From NCBI GenBank assembly GCA_021813065.1, contig JAKALZ010000156.1:1-5159 (forward strand): 5,159 nt of DNA, read 5' to 3'. Shown one piece after another: positions 1-5,159 of this stretch (position 1 is its first letter; each line of letters starts with the position of its first letter). Source of the stretch: a bacterium. Lineage in GTDB: Bacteria; Spirochaetota; Spirochaetia; Treponematales; Rectinemataceae. The notes under the pieces are model-generated. The model made no database searches and was not told where the DNA came from. It worked only from the letters and a program-made list of their open reading frames with translations. The position numbers were made by a program, and so were the translations under genes.

Positions 1-568
1 CCGGATATACGATGAATTTGACTTTCGAGGGATCAACGCCGTAAATCTTCGCGAGCTGGAGGAAGACGAGGTGGTCGTCGTTGCCGAGCGAGGGGCCGAC
101 CGCGATGGGAACCGCGCTGGGATTGGCCTTGATTGCTTCCATGAGGTCCTTCACGGTCTTCCAGGGGGAATCCGCGCCGACCGCGATCGCTTCCCACTCA
201 GCCTGCATCGCGGCGATCGGAGTGAAGTTCTTGTAGGTCAGCTGGCTGGTTCCGAGAAGATTGTTGAGGATGAGCAGGGTGGACGTCGCGGCGAGCACCT
301 CGCCCTGTCCCTTCTTGCCTTCGAGGTAGGTCCAGCCCACGGCGCCGCCGCCACCTGGCTTGTTGGTGACGATGACTGGCTTGTCGACGAGCTTCTCATC
401 GACCAGGGTTTTCTGGATGACGCGGCAGAGCATGTCCCAGCCGCCGCCCGGACCGGCCGGGGCCACGAGCTCGATGGTTCTCGAGGGTTTCCAGCTCGGA
501 GCGGCGCCTACTGTGGACACTGCGCCGACCAGGGCGAGAATCAGAATGAACGAAGACAGTTTCTTCAT
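1..568 (-). CDS. tctC: Tripartite tricarboxylate transporter substrate-binding protein, TctC/Bug family (3' end off window)
   Basis: This is an extracytoplasmic solute-binding protein that would deliver a carboxylate to a TctA/TctB membrane pair, with genes expected further left. The first 189 residues are present; the family is usually about 320 residues, so the C-terminal part is missing. Residues 1-23 form a signal peptide: a KK start, a hydrophobic core (FILILALVGAV) and a small-residue cleavage region near VGAA. The family hallmarks follow: PSRTIELVAPAGPGGGWD at 28-45, then VIVTNKPGGGGAVGW at 65-79. These glycine-rich loops bind the ligand carboxylate in known Bug proteins. The start is the ATG at 568-566, preceded by a strong GGAGGAG (581-575, 6 nt spacing). 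The gene lies 61 nt downstream of the GntR gene on the same strand, so the two may be co-transcribed. The family is clear. The ligand is inferred to be a tricarboxylate from the neighbouring citrate genes, but Bug proteins bind many organic acids. Confidence 0.93.
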   Translation of the reverse strand, partial: MKKLSSFILILALVGAVSTVGAAPSWKPSRTIELVAPAGPGGGWDMLCRVIQKTLVDEKLVDKPVIVTNKPGGGGAVGWTYLEGKKGQGEVLAATSTLLILNNLLGTSQLTYKNFTPIAAMQAEWEAIAVGADSPWKTVKDLMEAIKANPSAVPIAVGPSLGNDDHLVFLQLAKIYGVDPSKVKFIVYP

Positions 569-599
569 ATCCGTCTCCTCCTTAAAGATATTTGAATAG

Positions 600-622
600 C
601 CGCATGGCCGGAGCCGATGCGG
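600..622 (-). other. Intergenic RNA hairpin with UNCG-type tetraloop between the regulator and tctC
   Basis: In the minus-strand transcript the arms CCGCAT and ATGCGG, plus inner GGC and GCC, form a 9-bp stem with one bulged C and a TCCG loop closed by C-G, which is a cUNCGg-type tetraloop. It begins 8 nt after the regulator's stop codon. No U-tract follows (the next bases are CTATTCAAAT), so a classical intrinsic terminator is unlikely. It could instead act as a 3' stabiliser or a processing/partial-attenuation element separating regulator and binding-protein expression. The structure is read by eye; the role is inference. Confidence 0.5.
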
Positions 623-629
623 ATGATTC

Positions 630-1340
630 CTAGAAGAACTGGAAATCCTTGAGCGCCTCGGCATATCCCGACTTTTCTCTCCAGATCGCGAAGGACTCGT
701 CGAGGTGCTCGATCCATATCTGGGCTGCTCGTTCCGGATCGCGGGCGACGAAGGCTCTGTAGAGTTCGGTCCGCCGGTAGATGCTCTTTTCGACGCGGTT
801 CGGAAGCACGATGCGCATGACGCGGTAGCGGTCGAATATCTCGCGCTGAGCCCACACCGCCTCGATGATTCTCGTCGATTTGCACGCTTCGAAGGCGATC
901 TCGTTGAAGCGCTTAATGCTTGGGAAAAGTGTCTCGAGCATGACTTCGCCGCTCAGCGTGCGCTGGGCTTCCGCGAGGTCGTCGAGAATTTTTTTCAATT
1001 CGTCGAGTTCGGGCTGAGTAATTCGAATCGCGGCGTACTTCACCGCGAGGGTCTCGAGCGCCTTGCGGATGGCGTAGGAGTGGGCGAGTTCATAGGGGGA
1101 GATACCGAGCACGCGGTTGCCCTTCTTGGGGACGCGCTCGATATAGCCGTTGCTCTCGAGTTTTTGGAGCGCCTCACGGGCGGGCGTTCTGCTCACACCG
1201 AACTCTTCGGCGATATCCGCGTCCGTGAAGAAACTGTCGGGTTTCAATTCACCCAGCACGATCGCCTTCCGCAGGTGCTCGTAAACGACTTCGCGCATTG
1301 GCTGGATGTGGATTTCGGGCACAGAAGGCAGAAGGCTCAT
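630..1340 (-). CDS. GntR-family transcriptional regulator, FadR subfamily with FCD-like ligand domain
   Basis: A 236-residue DNA-binding regulator, normal length for FCD-type GntR proteins. The winged helix-turn-helix spans about residues 15-78 and carries the family signature: GELKPDSFFTDADIAEEFGVSRTPAREALQKLESNGYIERVPKKGNRV is summarised by GVSRTPAREAL at 48-58 (recognition helix) and the wing PKKGNRV at 71-77. Residues about 84-218 fit the all-helical FCD effector domain. Of the usual metal ligands (an Asp, then three His), only the last His is evident (His212 in IEHL). The other aligned positions appear to be Ile142, Asn146 and Arg190, so metal-dependent acid binding may be lost or altered. 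The ATG at 1340-1338 is chosen because GGGAG sits 5 nt upstream and the wHTH follows at the usual distance; the reading frame extends further upstream, but that would run through the promoter region. Its likely targets are its own promoter and the divergent aconitase/citrate lyase operon, through the palindromes at 1376-1407. Confidence 0.9.
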   Translation of the reverse strand: MSLLPSVPEIHIQPMREVVYEHLRKAIVLGELKPDSFFTDADIAEEFGVSRTPAREALQKLESNGYIERVPKKGNRVLGISPYELAHSYAIRKALETLAVKYAAIRITQPELDELKKILDDLAEAQRTLSGEVMLETLFPSIKRFNEIAFEACKSTRIIEAVWAQREIFDRYRVMRIVLPNRVEKSIYRRTELYRAFVARDPERAAQIWIEHLDESFAIWREKSGYAEALKDFQFF

Positions 1341-1375
1341 GGCGACTCCCGTGGCGGCAACGAAATTTGGATATT

Positions 1376-1407
1376 CGGTATTCCGTATACCGTATACATC
1401 ATGTATA
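1376..1407. promoter_or_regulatory. Cluster of overlapping palindromes, probable GntR operator
   Basis: Three inverted repeats overlap here. CGGTAT-TCCGT-ATACCG (1376-1392) has perfect 6-bp arms. GTATAC-C-GTATAC (1385-1397) has arms that are themselves palindromic. TATACAT-C-ATGTATA (1393-1407) is perfect over 7-bp arms. Their centres are at 1384, 1391 and 1400. GTATAC-rich palindromes of this size resemble operators of FadR/FCD-type GntR regulators, whose gene starts 36 bp to the left. The right-hand repeat covers the -10 elements of both divergent promoters, so a bound dimer would be expected to block both. The repeats are seen directly; assigning them to this regulator is inference. Confidence 0.7.
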
Positions 1408-1409
1408 AT
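1381..1409 (+). promoter_or_regulatory. Putative sigma70-type promoter of the aconitase-citCDX operon
   Basis: A consensus -10 hexamer TATAAT lies at 1404-1409, which would put the transcription start near 1416 and leave a leader of about 55 nt before the GTG at 1471. At 17-bp spacing the -35 position (1381-1386, TTCCGT) matches the consensus poorly, so the promoter may be weak or need help from a bound activator. Both elements fall within the palindrome cluster. Confidence 0.6.
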
Positions 1410-1433
1410 AGAGTAGCTTTCCGGATTTGTAAA
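1405..1433 (-). promoter_or_regulatory. Putative sigma70-type promoter of the GntR regulator gene
   Basis: Read on the minus strand, TTTACA (1433-1428) is followed by exactly 17 bp and then TATTAT (1410-1405), matching five of six consensus bases in each hexamer. The predicted start is near 1398, giving a 5' leader of about 58 nt before the regulator ATG at 1340. The -10 overlaps the plus-strand TATAAT by five bases, so the two promoters share one melting region and probably compete. Confidence 0.65.
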
Positions 1434-1456
1434 GCATGATTTTTTCAAATATCCGG
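1421..1456 (+). other. Imperfect hairpin in the aconitase mRNA leader
   Basis: CCGGA-TTTG (1421-1429) can pair with CAAA-TA-TCCGG (1446-1456), giving 9 bp with a 2-nt bulge around a 16-nt loop. The 3' arm ends on the first two G residues of the GGAGGAGG Shine-Dalgarno sequence (1455-1462), so folding would cover only its edge. It may modulate translation or mRNA stability; its regulatory importance is uncertain. Confidence 0.35.
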
Positions 1457-1462
1457 AGGAGG
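1455..1462 (+). promoter_or_regulatory. Strong Shine-Dalgarno site that fixes the GTG start of the aconitase gene
   Basis: GGAGGAGG ends 8 nt before the GTG at 1471. No in-frame ATG lies near it, and the N-terminal residues that follow (IVQKLIDSHRV) match the start region of this aconitase type, so the GTG is taken as the true start. Confidence 0.8.
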
Positions 1463-1470
1463 ACGAAGCA

Positions 1471-3450
1471 GTGGGCAGAAATATTGTACAGAAACTGATA
1501 GATAGCCACCGGGTAACCGAAGGGGCGACGGCGACAGGCGATGTCGGCGGCGTCACTGGCGAAGTGCGTATAAAAATTGACCAGACGCTTACGCAGGATA
1601 CGACGGGCACCATGGCGTATCTGCAATTCGAGGCGCTCGGCATTGACCGGGTCAGAACCGAACTCTCAGTCAGCTATGTCGACCACAATACGCTGCAGGT
1701 CACCTTCGAAAACGCCGACGACCACGCATTCCTTCAGGATATCGCCTCGAAGTACGGCATCGTGTTCTCGAGGCCCGGAAACGGCATCTGCCACCAGGTC
1801 CACCTCGAACGCTTCGGCGTGCCGGGGAAATCGCTTCTTGGCTCGGACAGCCATACGCCGACCGGCGGCGCGCTCGGCATGCTGGCCATCGGCGCGGGCG
1901 GCCTCGACGTCGCGCTCGCGATGGCCGGCCTTCCCTTCTCTATTCCGCGGCCCAAGGTACTCAAGGTAGAACTTAAAGGAAGGCTCCAGCCGATGGTGAG
2001 TGCGAAGGATATCGTGCTTGAAGTCCTTCGCCGGCTTACGGTGAAGGGCGGGGTCGGCAAAATACTCGAGTACGCGGGCGAAGGCGTCGCGTCACTTTCG
2101 ATTCCCCAGCGCGGCACCATTACCAACATGGGCGCCGAGCTCGGCGCCACCACTTCGGTTTTCCCAAGCGACGAGGTGACGAAACGCTTTCTGGAAGCGC
2201 AGGGAAGAGGCGCGGATTTTATGCCGGTATTCGCCGACCCCGACGCGCGCTACGACGAGGAGCTCGTCATCGACCTCGGCGCCCTTGAGCCGCTCATCGC
2301 GCTGCCGCACATGCCTGACAATGTCGTGCCGGTGCGCGAAGTGGCGGGAATGCCCGTGGATCAGTGCTTTATAGGCAGCTGCACGAACTCCTCATACTAC
2401 GACCTCGCGATGAGCGCCGCCATTCTGAAGGGCAACCATGTAGCGCCGAAGACGAGCCTCGTGGTCAGCCCGGGTTCCCGACAGGTGCTCCTCATGGTCA
2501 CCAAGGACGGTATTCTCGCTGATCTTGTCGAGTCGGGCGCCCGCATCCTTGAATCAGCCTGCGGCCCCTGCATCGGCATCGGGCAGGCACCCACCACCAA
2601 CGGCGTCTCCCTCCGCACCAACAATCGCAATTTCGAGGGCCGCTCCGGCACCAAGTCGGCCAAAGTCTTCCTTGTCAGCGCCGAAACCGCTGCCGCATCG
2701 GCGATCGCGGGCGTCATCACCGACCCGCGCACAGTCGGCCGTAGCATCAGCGTTGCCATGCCCGAGCGTTTCCTGAACGACGACTCGATGTTCGTGTTCC
2801 CCGCTACCGCCGGCGCAGTGGCCGCCCCAAGCTTTGGCACCGCCGCAGAGGCGCGGATCCGGCGCGGACCGAACATCGCTCCGCTTCCGCAGTTCGAGGC
2901 GATCGGCGACAGTCTCCGCGCCCAGGTTCTGATGCGTATGGGCGACAACATCACGACCGACCACATCCTTCCCGCCGGTTCGAGGATCATGTCGCTGCGA
3001 TCGAATCTGCCCGCGATCTCTGAGTACTGCTTCTCCGTGCTCGACACGAGTTTTCCCGCGCGCGCTCGAGCCGCCCGAACCGGCATTCTTGTCGCGGGCC
3101 AGAACTACGGACAGGGTTCGAGCCGGGAGCACGCGGCGCTTTCGCCCCGATTCCTCGGCGTGCGCGCCGTGCTCGCGGTTTCGTACGCGCGCATCCACCG
3201 CCAGAACCTTGTGAACGCGGGAATTCTTCCTTTATTATTTGATCATGCTGAAGATCTCGGCGCAATCGAACAGAGTGACAGCTTAATGCTGGAGCATATC
3301 CATGAAGGACTGCGCAAGGATCATTTCGAAATAAAGAACGAGCGGACAGGCGCGCGCATTGTGGCGCACCATAGTCTGCCCGAGCGTCAGGTGGATCTTA
3401 TATTCGAGGGTGGCGCGCTGAACGCCGCCCGTCGAGAGCTGACGAGCTAA
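1471..3450 (+). CDS. Aconitate hydratase, Aquifex-type single-chain aconitase family
   Basis: A 659-residue cytoplasmic [4Fe-4S] hydro-lyase that would interconvert citrate, cis-aconitate and isocitrate. It is shorter than AcnA/AcnB (about 850-900 residues) and resembles a LeuC-like catalytic part fused to a LeuD-like swivel domain. Visible motifs: VDHN at 70-73, GSDSHTPTGGALG at 124-136, the cluster ligands Cys304 (GSCTNSS) and Cys364/Cys367 (ACGPCIGIG), and NNRNFEGRSG at 384-393. The swivel domain starts near GDNITTDHILPAGS (491-504) and carries the active-site loop GQGSSREHAA (547-556). All three iron-sulfur Cys and the Ser/Arg loop are intact, so it should be active. It starts at GTG with a strong ribosome site and is the first gene of the rightward operon; citC follows after 13 nt. 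Homoaconitase or isopropylmalate isomerase is possible from the fold alone, but the citrate lyase neighbours and the overall length favour aconitase. Confidence 0.92.
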   Translation: MGRNIVQKLIDSHRVTEGATATGDVGGVTGEVRIKIDQTLTQDTTGTMAYLQFEALGIDRVRTELSVSYVDHNTLQVTFENADDHAFLQDIASKYGIVFSRPGNGICHQVHLERFGVPGKSLLGSDSHTPTGGALGMLAIGAGGLDVALAMAGLPFSIPRPKVLKVELKGRLQPMVSAKDIVLEVLRRLTVKGGVGKILEYAGEGVASLSIPQRGTITNMGAELGATTSVFPSDEVTKRFLEAQGRGADFMPVFADPDARYDEELVIDLGALEPLIALPHMPDNVVPVREVAGMPVDQCFIGSCTNSSYYDLAMSAAILKGNHVAPKTSLVVSPGSRQVLLMVTKDGILADLVESGARILESACGPCIGIGQAPTTNGVSLRTNNRNFEGRSGTKSAKVFLVSAETAAASAIAGVITDPRTVGRSISVAMPERFLNDDSMFVFPATAGAVAAPSFGTAAEARIRRGPNIAPLPQFEAIGDSLRAQVLMRMGDNITTDHILPAGSRIMSLRSNLPAISEYCFSVLDTSFPARARAARTGILVAGQNYGQGSSREHAALSPRFLGVRAVLAVSYARIHRQNLVNAGILPLLFDHAEDLGAIEQSDSLMLEHIHEGLRKDHFEIKNERTGARIVAHHSLPERQVDLIFEGGALNAARRELTS

Positions 3451-3463
3451 CCACGGTGGGCGT

Positions 3464-4573
3464 ATGAGCGAGGCAGGTTTCGGGTTCGAAGCGCGAGAGC
3501 TGCGCACCAAGGCTGAACTCTCAGAGCGAACGGCGCTCCTTGTGTCGCGGGGGCTCACGGTTCCCGAGGGCGCGGGGTTTGTGCTGGGACTCTACCAGGG
3601 TGAGCGCCTCGTGGCGACAGGCGCCCTCGTGAGAAATGTGCTCCAGGGAATCGCGGTCGATTCTGGTTTCGAGGGAGAGGGCGCGGCCGCCGCCATAGTC
3701 TCTTCGCTCATCAAGCGCGCGATTGAAAGGGATATCGAGCAGCTCTTTCTTTTCACGACGAATGAAGAAGCGGCCCGCTTTAGAAACCTCGGTTTTTCAC
3801 TCATCGCGGGCGTACCGCGCGGGGCAGCGCTTCTCGAGTGGGGCTCGGAGGGTATTGAAGATTACCTCAAGGCGCTGCGCGATGTCGCACGGGGCAAGCC
3901 TGAGCGCGCGGGCGCGGTGGTGGTGAACTGCAATCCTTTCACGCTGGGCCACCGCGCGCTGATTGAGTATGCGGCTTCGCATTCACCCTGGCTCTATGTG
4001 CTCGTGGTGGAAGAGGACCGCTCGCTCTTTCCCTTCGAGGTGAGGTTCAAGCTGATCCGCGAGGGCGTCGCGGACCTGACGAATGTGACTGTGATCGCGG
4101 GCGGGCTATATATAATCTCATCGGCGACATTTCCAACCTACTTCATACGTCCCGACCGCGAAGAAGCCGCGCAGAAAGCAATCAGGATGCACGCCGCGCT
4201 CGACCTCGCCACCTTCCGCGCGCGCATCGCGCCGGCGCTGGGCGTGGCGTGGCGATTCGTAGGGACGGAGCCCTTCTGCGGCACAACGTCGGTCTATAAT
4301 GAGACGATGCAACTGGTGCTCCCGGCGACAGGGACAGCTGAAGCAACCGCCTGGGGACTCGAGGCAGAGGTTCCGCCCGTTGAGGTTGCGGAAATTCCGC
4401 GTTTCGAGATCGATGGTGAAGCAGTGAGCGCATCGAAGGTGCGCGAACTCATACGTGCGGGGCGACTCGCCGAGGTGGAGAGGCTCGTTCCGCCGTCGAC
4501 GTGGAAATGGCTCTGTGGGGCGGAAGCGGCTCCCGTGCTGGAAAAGATCCGCCATAGCGATTCACGGCATTGA
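3464..4573 (+). CDS. citC: [Citrate (pro-3S)-lyase] ligase (citrate lyase synthetase)
   Basis: A 369-residue enzyme that uses ATP and acetate to acetylate the prosthetic-group thiol on the citrate lyase acyl carrier subunit, switching the lyase to its active form. The family is usually about 330-360 residues. The N-terminal part (about 35-125) is GNAT-like, with GIAVDSGFEGEGAAAAIV at 62-79 and FLFTTNEEAARFRNLGF at 95-111, as in other CitC proteins. The C-terminal part (about 148-350) is a nucleotidyltransferase domain: NCNPFTLGHRALIEYA at 155-170 includes the T/HxGH nucleotide motif, then VEEDRSLFPFEVR (182-194), GGLYIISSATFPTYF (213-227), and SASKVREL (322-329), the counterpart of the ISTxxxR motif. 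The start is the ATG at 3464, 13 nt after the aconitase stop; its ribosome site (GGTGGG, 3455-3460) is weak and close, so translational coupling to the upstream gene is plausible. citD follows 31 nt downstream. Confidence 0.95.
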   Translation: MSEAGFGFEARELRTKAELSERTALLVSRGLTVPEGAGFVLGLYQGERLVATGALVRNVLQGIAVDSGFEGEGAAAAIVSSLIKRAIERDIEQLFLFTTNEEAARFRNLGFSLIAGVPRGAALLEWGSEGIEDYLKALRDVARGKPERAGAVVVNCNPFTLGHRALIEYAASHSPWLYVLVVEEDRSLFPFEVRFKLIREGVADLTNVTVIAGGLYIISSATFPTYFIRPDREEAAQKAIRMHAALDLATFRARIAPALGVAWRFVGTEPFCGTTSVYNETMQLVLPATGTAEATAWGLEAEVPPVEVAEIPRFEIDGEAVSASKVRELIRAGRLAEVERLVPPSTWKWLCGAEAAPVLEKIRHSDSRH

Positions 4574-4604
4574 TATTTTACGAACTATTTTCTTGGAGGA
4601 ATCG

Positions 4605-4874
4605 ATGAAAGCTCAGAAATCGGTGACCGCGGGCTCGCTTGAGTCCAGCGACGTACTTATCACTATCACACCGCTCGCCGAAACGCGCGTGGAATATGTC
4701 ATCGACAGCATTGTAATCAAACAGTTCGGCGCGCGAATACGGAAGGTGACCGAAGAGATGGCGGTAGCCGCGAACATCAGCGCGGCGCGCATTCACGTGC
4801 AAGACAGAGGCGCGCTTGAGTGTACGCTCAGAGCCAGGCTTGAGACCGCGCTCGAGCGGAGCGTGGCGTGCTAA
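4605..4874 (+). CDS. citD: Citrate lyase acyl carrier protein (gamma subunit)
   Basis: An 89-residue acyl carrier subunit of citrate lyase, close to the usual 95-100 residues. It carries the 2'-(5''-triphosphoribosyl)-3'-dephospho-CoA arm that moves acetyl and citryl groups between the CitF and CitE active sites. The attachment motif AGSLESSDV lies at 9-17, and Ser14 aligns with the modified Ser14 of the enterobacterial protein. The next residue is Ser where that protein has Gly. Other family features are IKQFGARIR at 38-46 and the C-terminal DRGALECTLRARLETAL (67-83). The ATG at 4605 follows GGAGGA (4595-4600) at a spacing of 4 nt. A longer open frame extends upstream into citC but is unsupported, because the family begins with this Met. 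The last 7 nt overlap the following citX-like gene. Confidence 0.96.
   Translation: MKAQKSVTAGSLESSDVLITITPLAETRVEYVIDSIVIKQFGARIRKVTEEMAVAANISAARIHVQDRGALECTLRARLETALERSVAC
4858..4861 (+). promoter_or_regulatory. Shine-Dalgarno site supporting the GTG start of the citX-like gene
   Basis: GGAG lies inside the citD coding end, 6 nt before the GTG at 4868. A second in-frame GTG at 4886 has no comparable site, so 4868 is preferred. Confidence 0.55.
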
Positions 4875-5159
4875 AAGCGTCCTCAGTGCTCGATGCCCGG
4901 GAGCGGCGCTGGCTAAAAAAGAAAGAACTCGGAGTCGCGCTGCGCGCGAAGTTTCCGGGTGAATCTCTGGCTGTAGCGATGTGCACGCTGCGCATGCCCG
5001 CGCACCTGCGCCTCTCTGGCGCCTACAACGATATTCCTGTTCATTTTCTGGCGGCGCTTCGCGTCGCGCTCACCGCGAAATCGATACGCGTCCTCGAGGA
5101 GGGGATCGATCGCTACCCCGACGGCCCAAGCGCGTGGATCGCGGCTTCCTGCACACCCG
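4868..5159 (+). CDS. citX: CitX-like apo-citrate lyase phosphoribosyl-dephospho-CoA transferase (3' end off window)
   Basis: The first 97 codons of a protein resembling CitX, which transfers the triphosphoribosyl-dephospho-CoA prosthetic group onto the serine of apo-CitD. CitX alone is about 180 residues; fusions to CitG also exist, and the cut prevents telling which this is. Features seen: an early VLDARERRWLKKKELG segment (7-22), matching the family's (L/V)xARExR start, then LAVAMCTLRMPAHLR (34-48), the counterpart of the LxSxTxNxPGPxK strand and loop, and a helix FLAALRVAL followed by a beta segment ending in GPSAWIAAS, where relatives read GPE..LSV. The typical PGP is MPA here, a divergent point. 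The GTG start overlaps the citD end by 7 nt, which suggests coupled translation of carrier and modifying enzyme. Assignment rests on motif pattern plus context; CitE and CitF were considered and do not match. Confidence 0.78.
   Translation, partial: MLKASSVLDARERRWLKKKELGVALRAKFPGESLAVAMCTLRMPAHLRLSGAYNDIPVHFLAALRVALTAKSIRVLEEGIDRYPDGPSAWIAASCTP

Noticed and set aside
71..595. Plus-strand open frame of 174 codons opposite tctC
   Set aside because: It is antisense to a clear TctC-family protein with signal peptide and ribosome site. The translation has no recognisable domain and is explained by GC-rich codon bias on the other strand.
705..1439. Plus-strand open frame of 244 codons opposite the regulator
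   Set aside because: It mirrors the GntR gene, whose wHTH signature is unmistakable, and it runs through the divergent promoter; no domain is visible.
1436..1498. Possible 20-codon upstream ORF (ATG at 1436) overlapping the aconitase start
   Set aside because: It has no clear ribosome site of its own, and its coding strand includes the Shine-Dalgarno sequence of the aconitase gene; it is most likely chance.
1341..1643. N-terminal extension of the regulator frame up to 1643
   Set aside because: It would cross the promoter, the palindromes and the start of the aconitase gene. The ATG at 1340 has its own GGGAG site and gives the usual family length.
2554..3198. Long minus-strand open frames inside the aconitase gene
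   Set aside because: They are shadows of a strongly motif-supported plus-strand gene and show low-complexity Arg/Gly/Ala-rich translations.
4106..4116. TATATATAATC, a -10-like sequence inside citC
   Set aside because: It encodes the conserved LYIIS stretch of CitC, and no gene starts within a reasonable distance downstream.
4455..4604. Upstream extension of citD into citC
   Set aside because: The extension is arginine-rich out-of-frame citC sequence. CitD proteins begin at the Met encoded at 4605, which has a good GGAGGA site.
4574..4604. AT-rich gap between citC and citD considered as a terminator or promoter
   Set aside because: There is no inverted repeat, and no convincing -35/-10 pair in 31 bp; the operon most likely continues through it.

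Overview
The window looks like part of a tricarboxylate (citrate/aconitate/isocitrate) uptake and cleavage locus from a GC-rich, probably anaerobic or fermentative bacterium. The anaerobic reading rests on the citrate lyase accessory genes citC, citD and citX, which belong to citrate fermentation. The taxon cannot be fixed from the sequence. A Bug/TctC transporter protein, a fused Aquifex-type aconitase and citrate lyase genes together would fit groups such as Spirochaetota, Synergistota or some Firmicutes, but this is a weak guess.

Layout: on the minus strand, reading leftward from about 1400, there is a GntR/FadR-type (FCD) regulator (630-1340), a short gap holding a GC-rich hairpin, and the first 189 codons of a TctC-like substrate-binding protein (1-568), which runs off the left edge. 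On the plus strand, reading rightward, there is an aconitase of the single-chain LeuC+LeuD-like type (1471-3450), citrate lyase ligase citC (3464-4573), the citrate lyase acyl carrier subunit citD (4605-4874), and a citX-like prosthetic-group transferase (4868 onward), which is cut by the right edge. The gaps in the plus-strand block are 13 nt, 31 nt and a 7-nt overlap, with no terminator visible, so it reads as one operon.

The 130-bp divergent intergenic region (1341-1470) is the most interesting non-coding part. It holds three overlapping inverted repeats built on GTATAC-like half-sites. It also holds a good minus-strand sigma70-type promoter (TTTACA, 17 bp, TATTAT) whose -10 overlaps, one base out of register, a consensus plus-strand TATAAT. 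One AT-rich element may therefore serve both directions and lie under the regulator's operator.

Proposed joint role (inference): the tripartite tricarboxylate transporter captures a C6 tricarboxylate. Aconitase interconverts citrate, cis-aconitate and isocitrate. Citrate lyase, matured by CitX (prosthetic group transfer to CitD) and CitC (acetylation), splits citrate to acetate and oxaloacetate. The GntR protein senses the substrate or a product. The catalytic subunits citE and citF are not in the window and are expected downstream. No gene-free stretch longer than 300 bp, tRNA, rRNA, mobile element or CRISPR array was seen.
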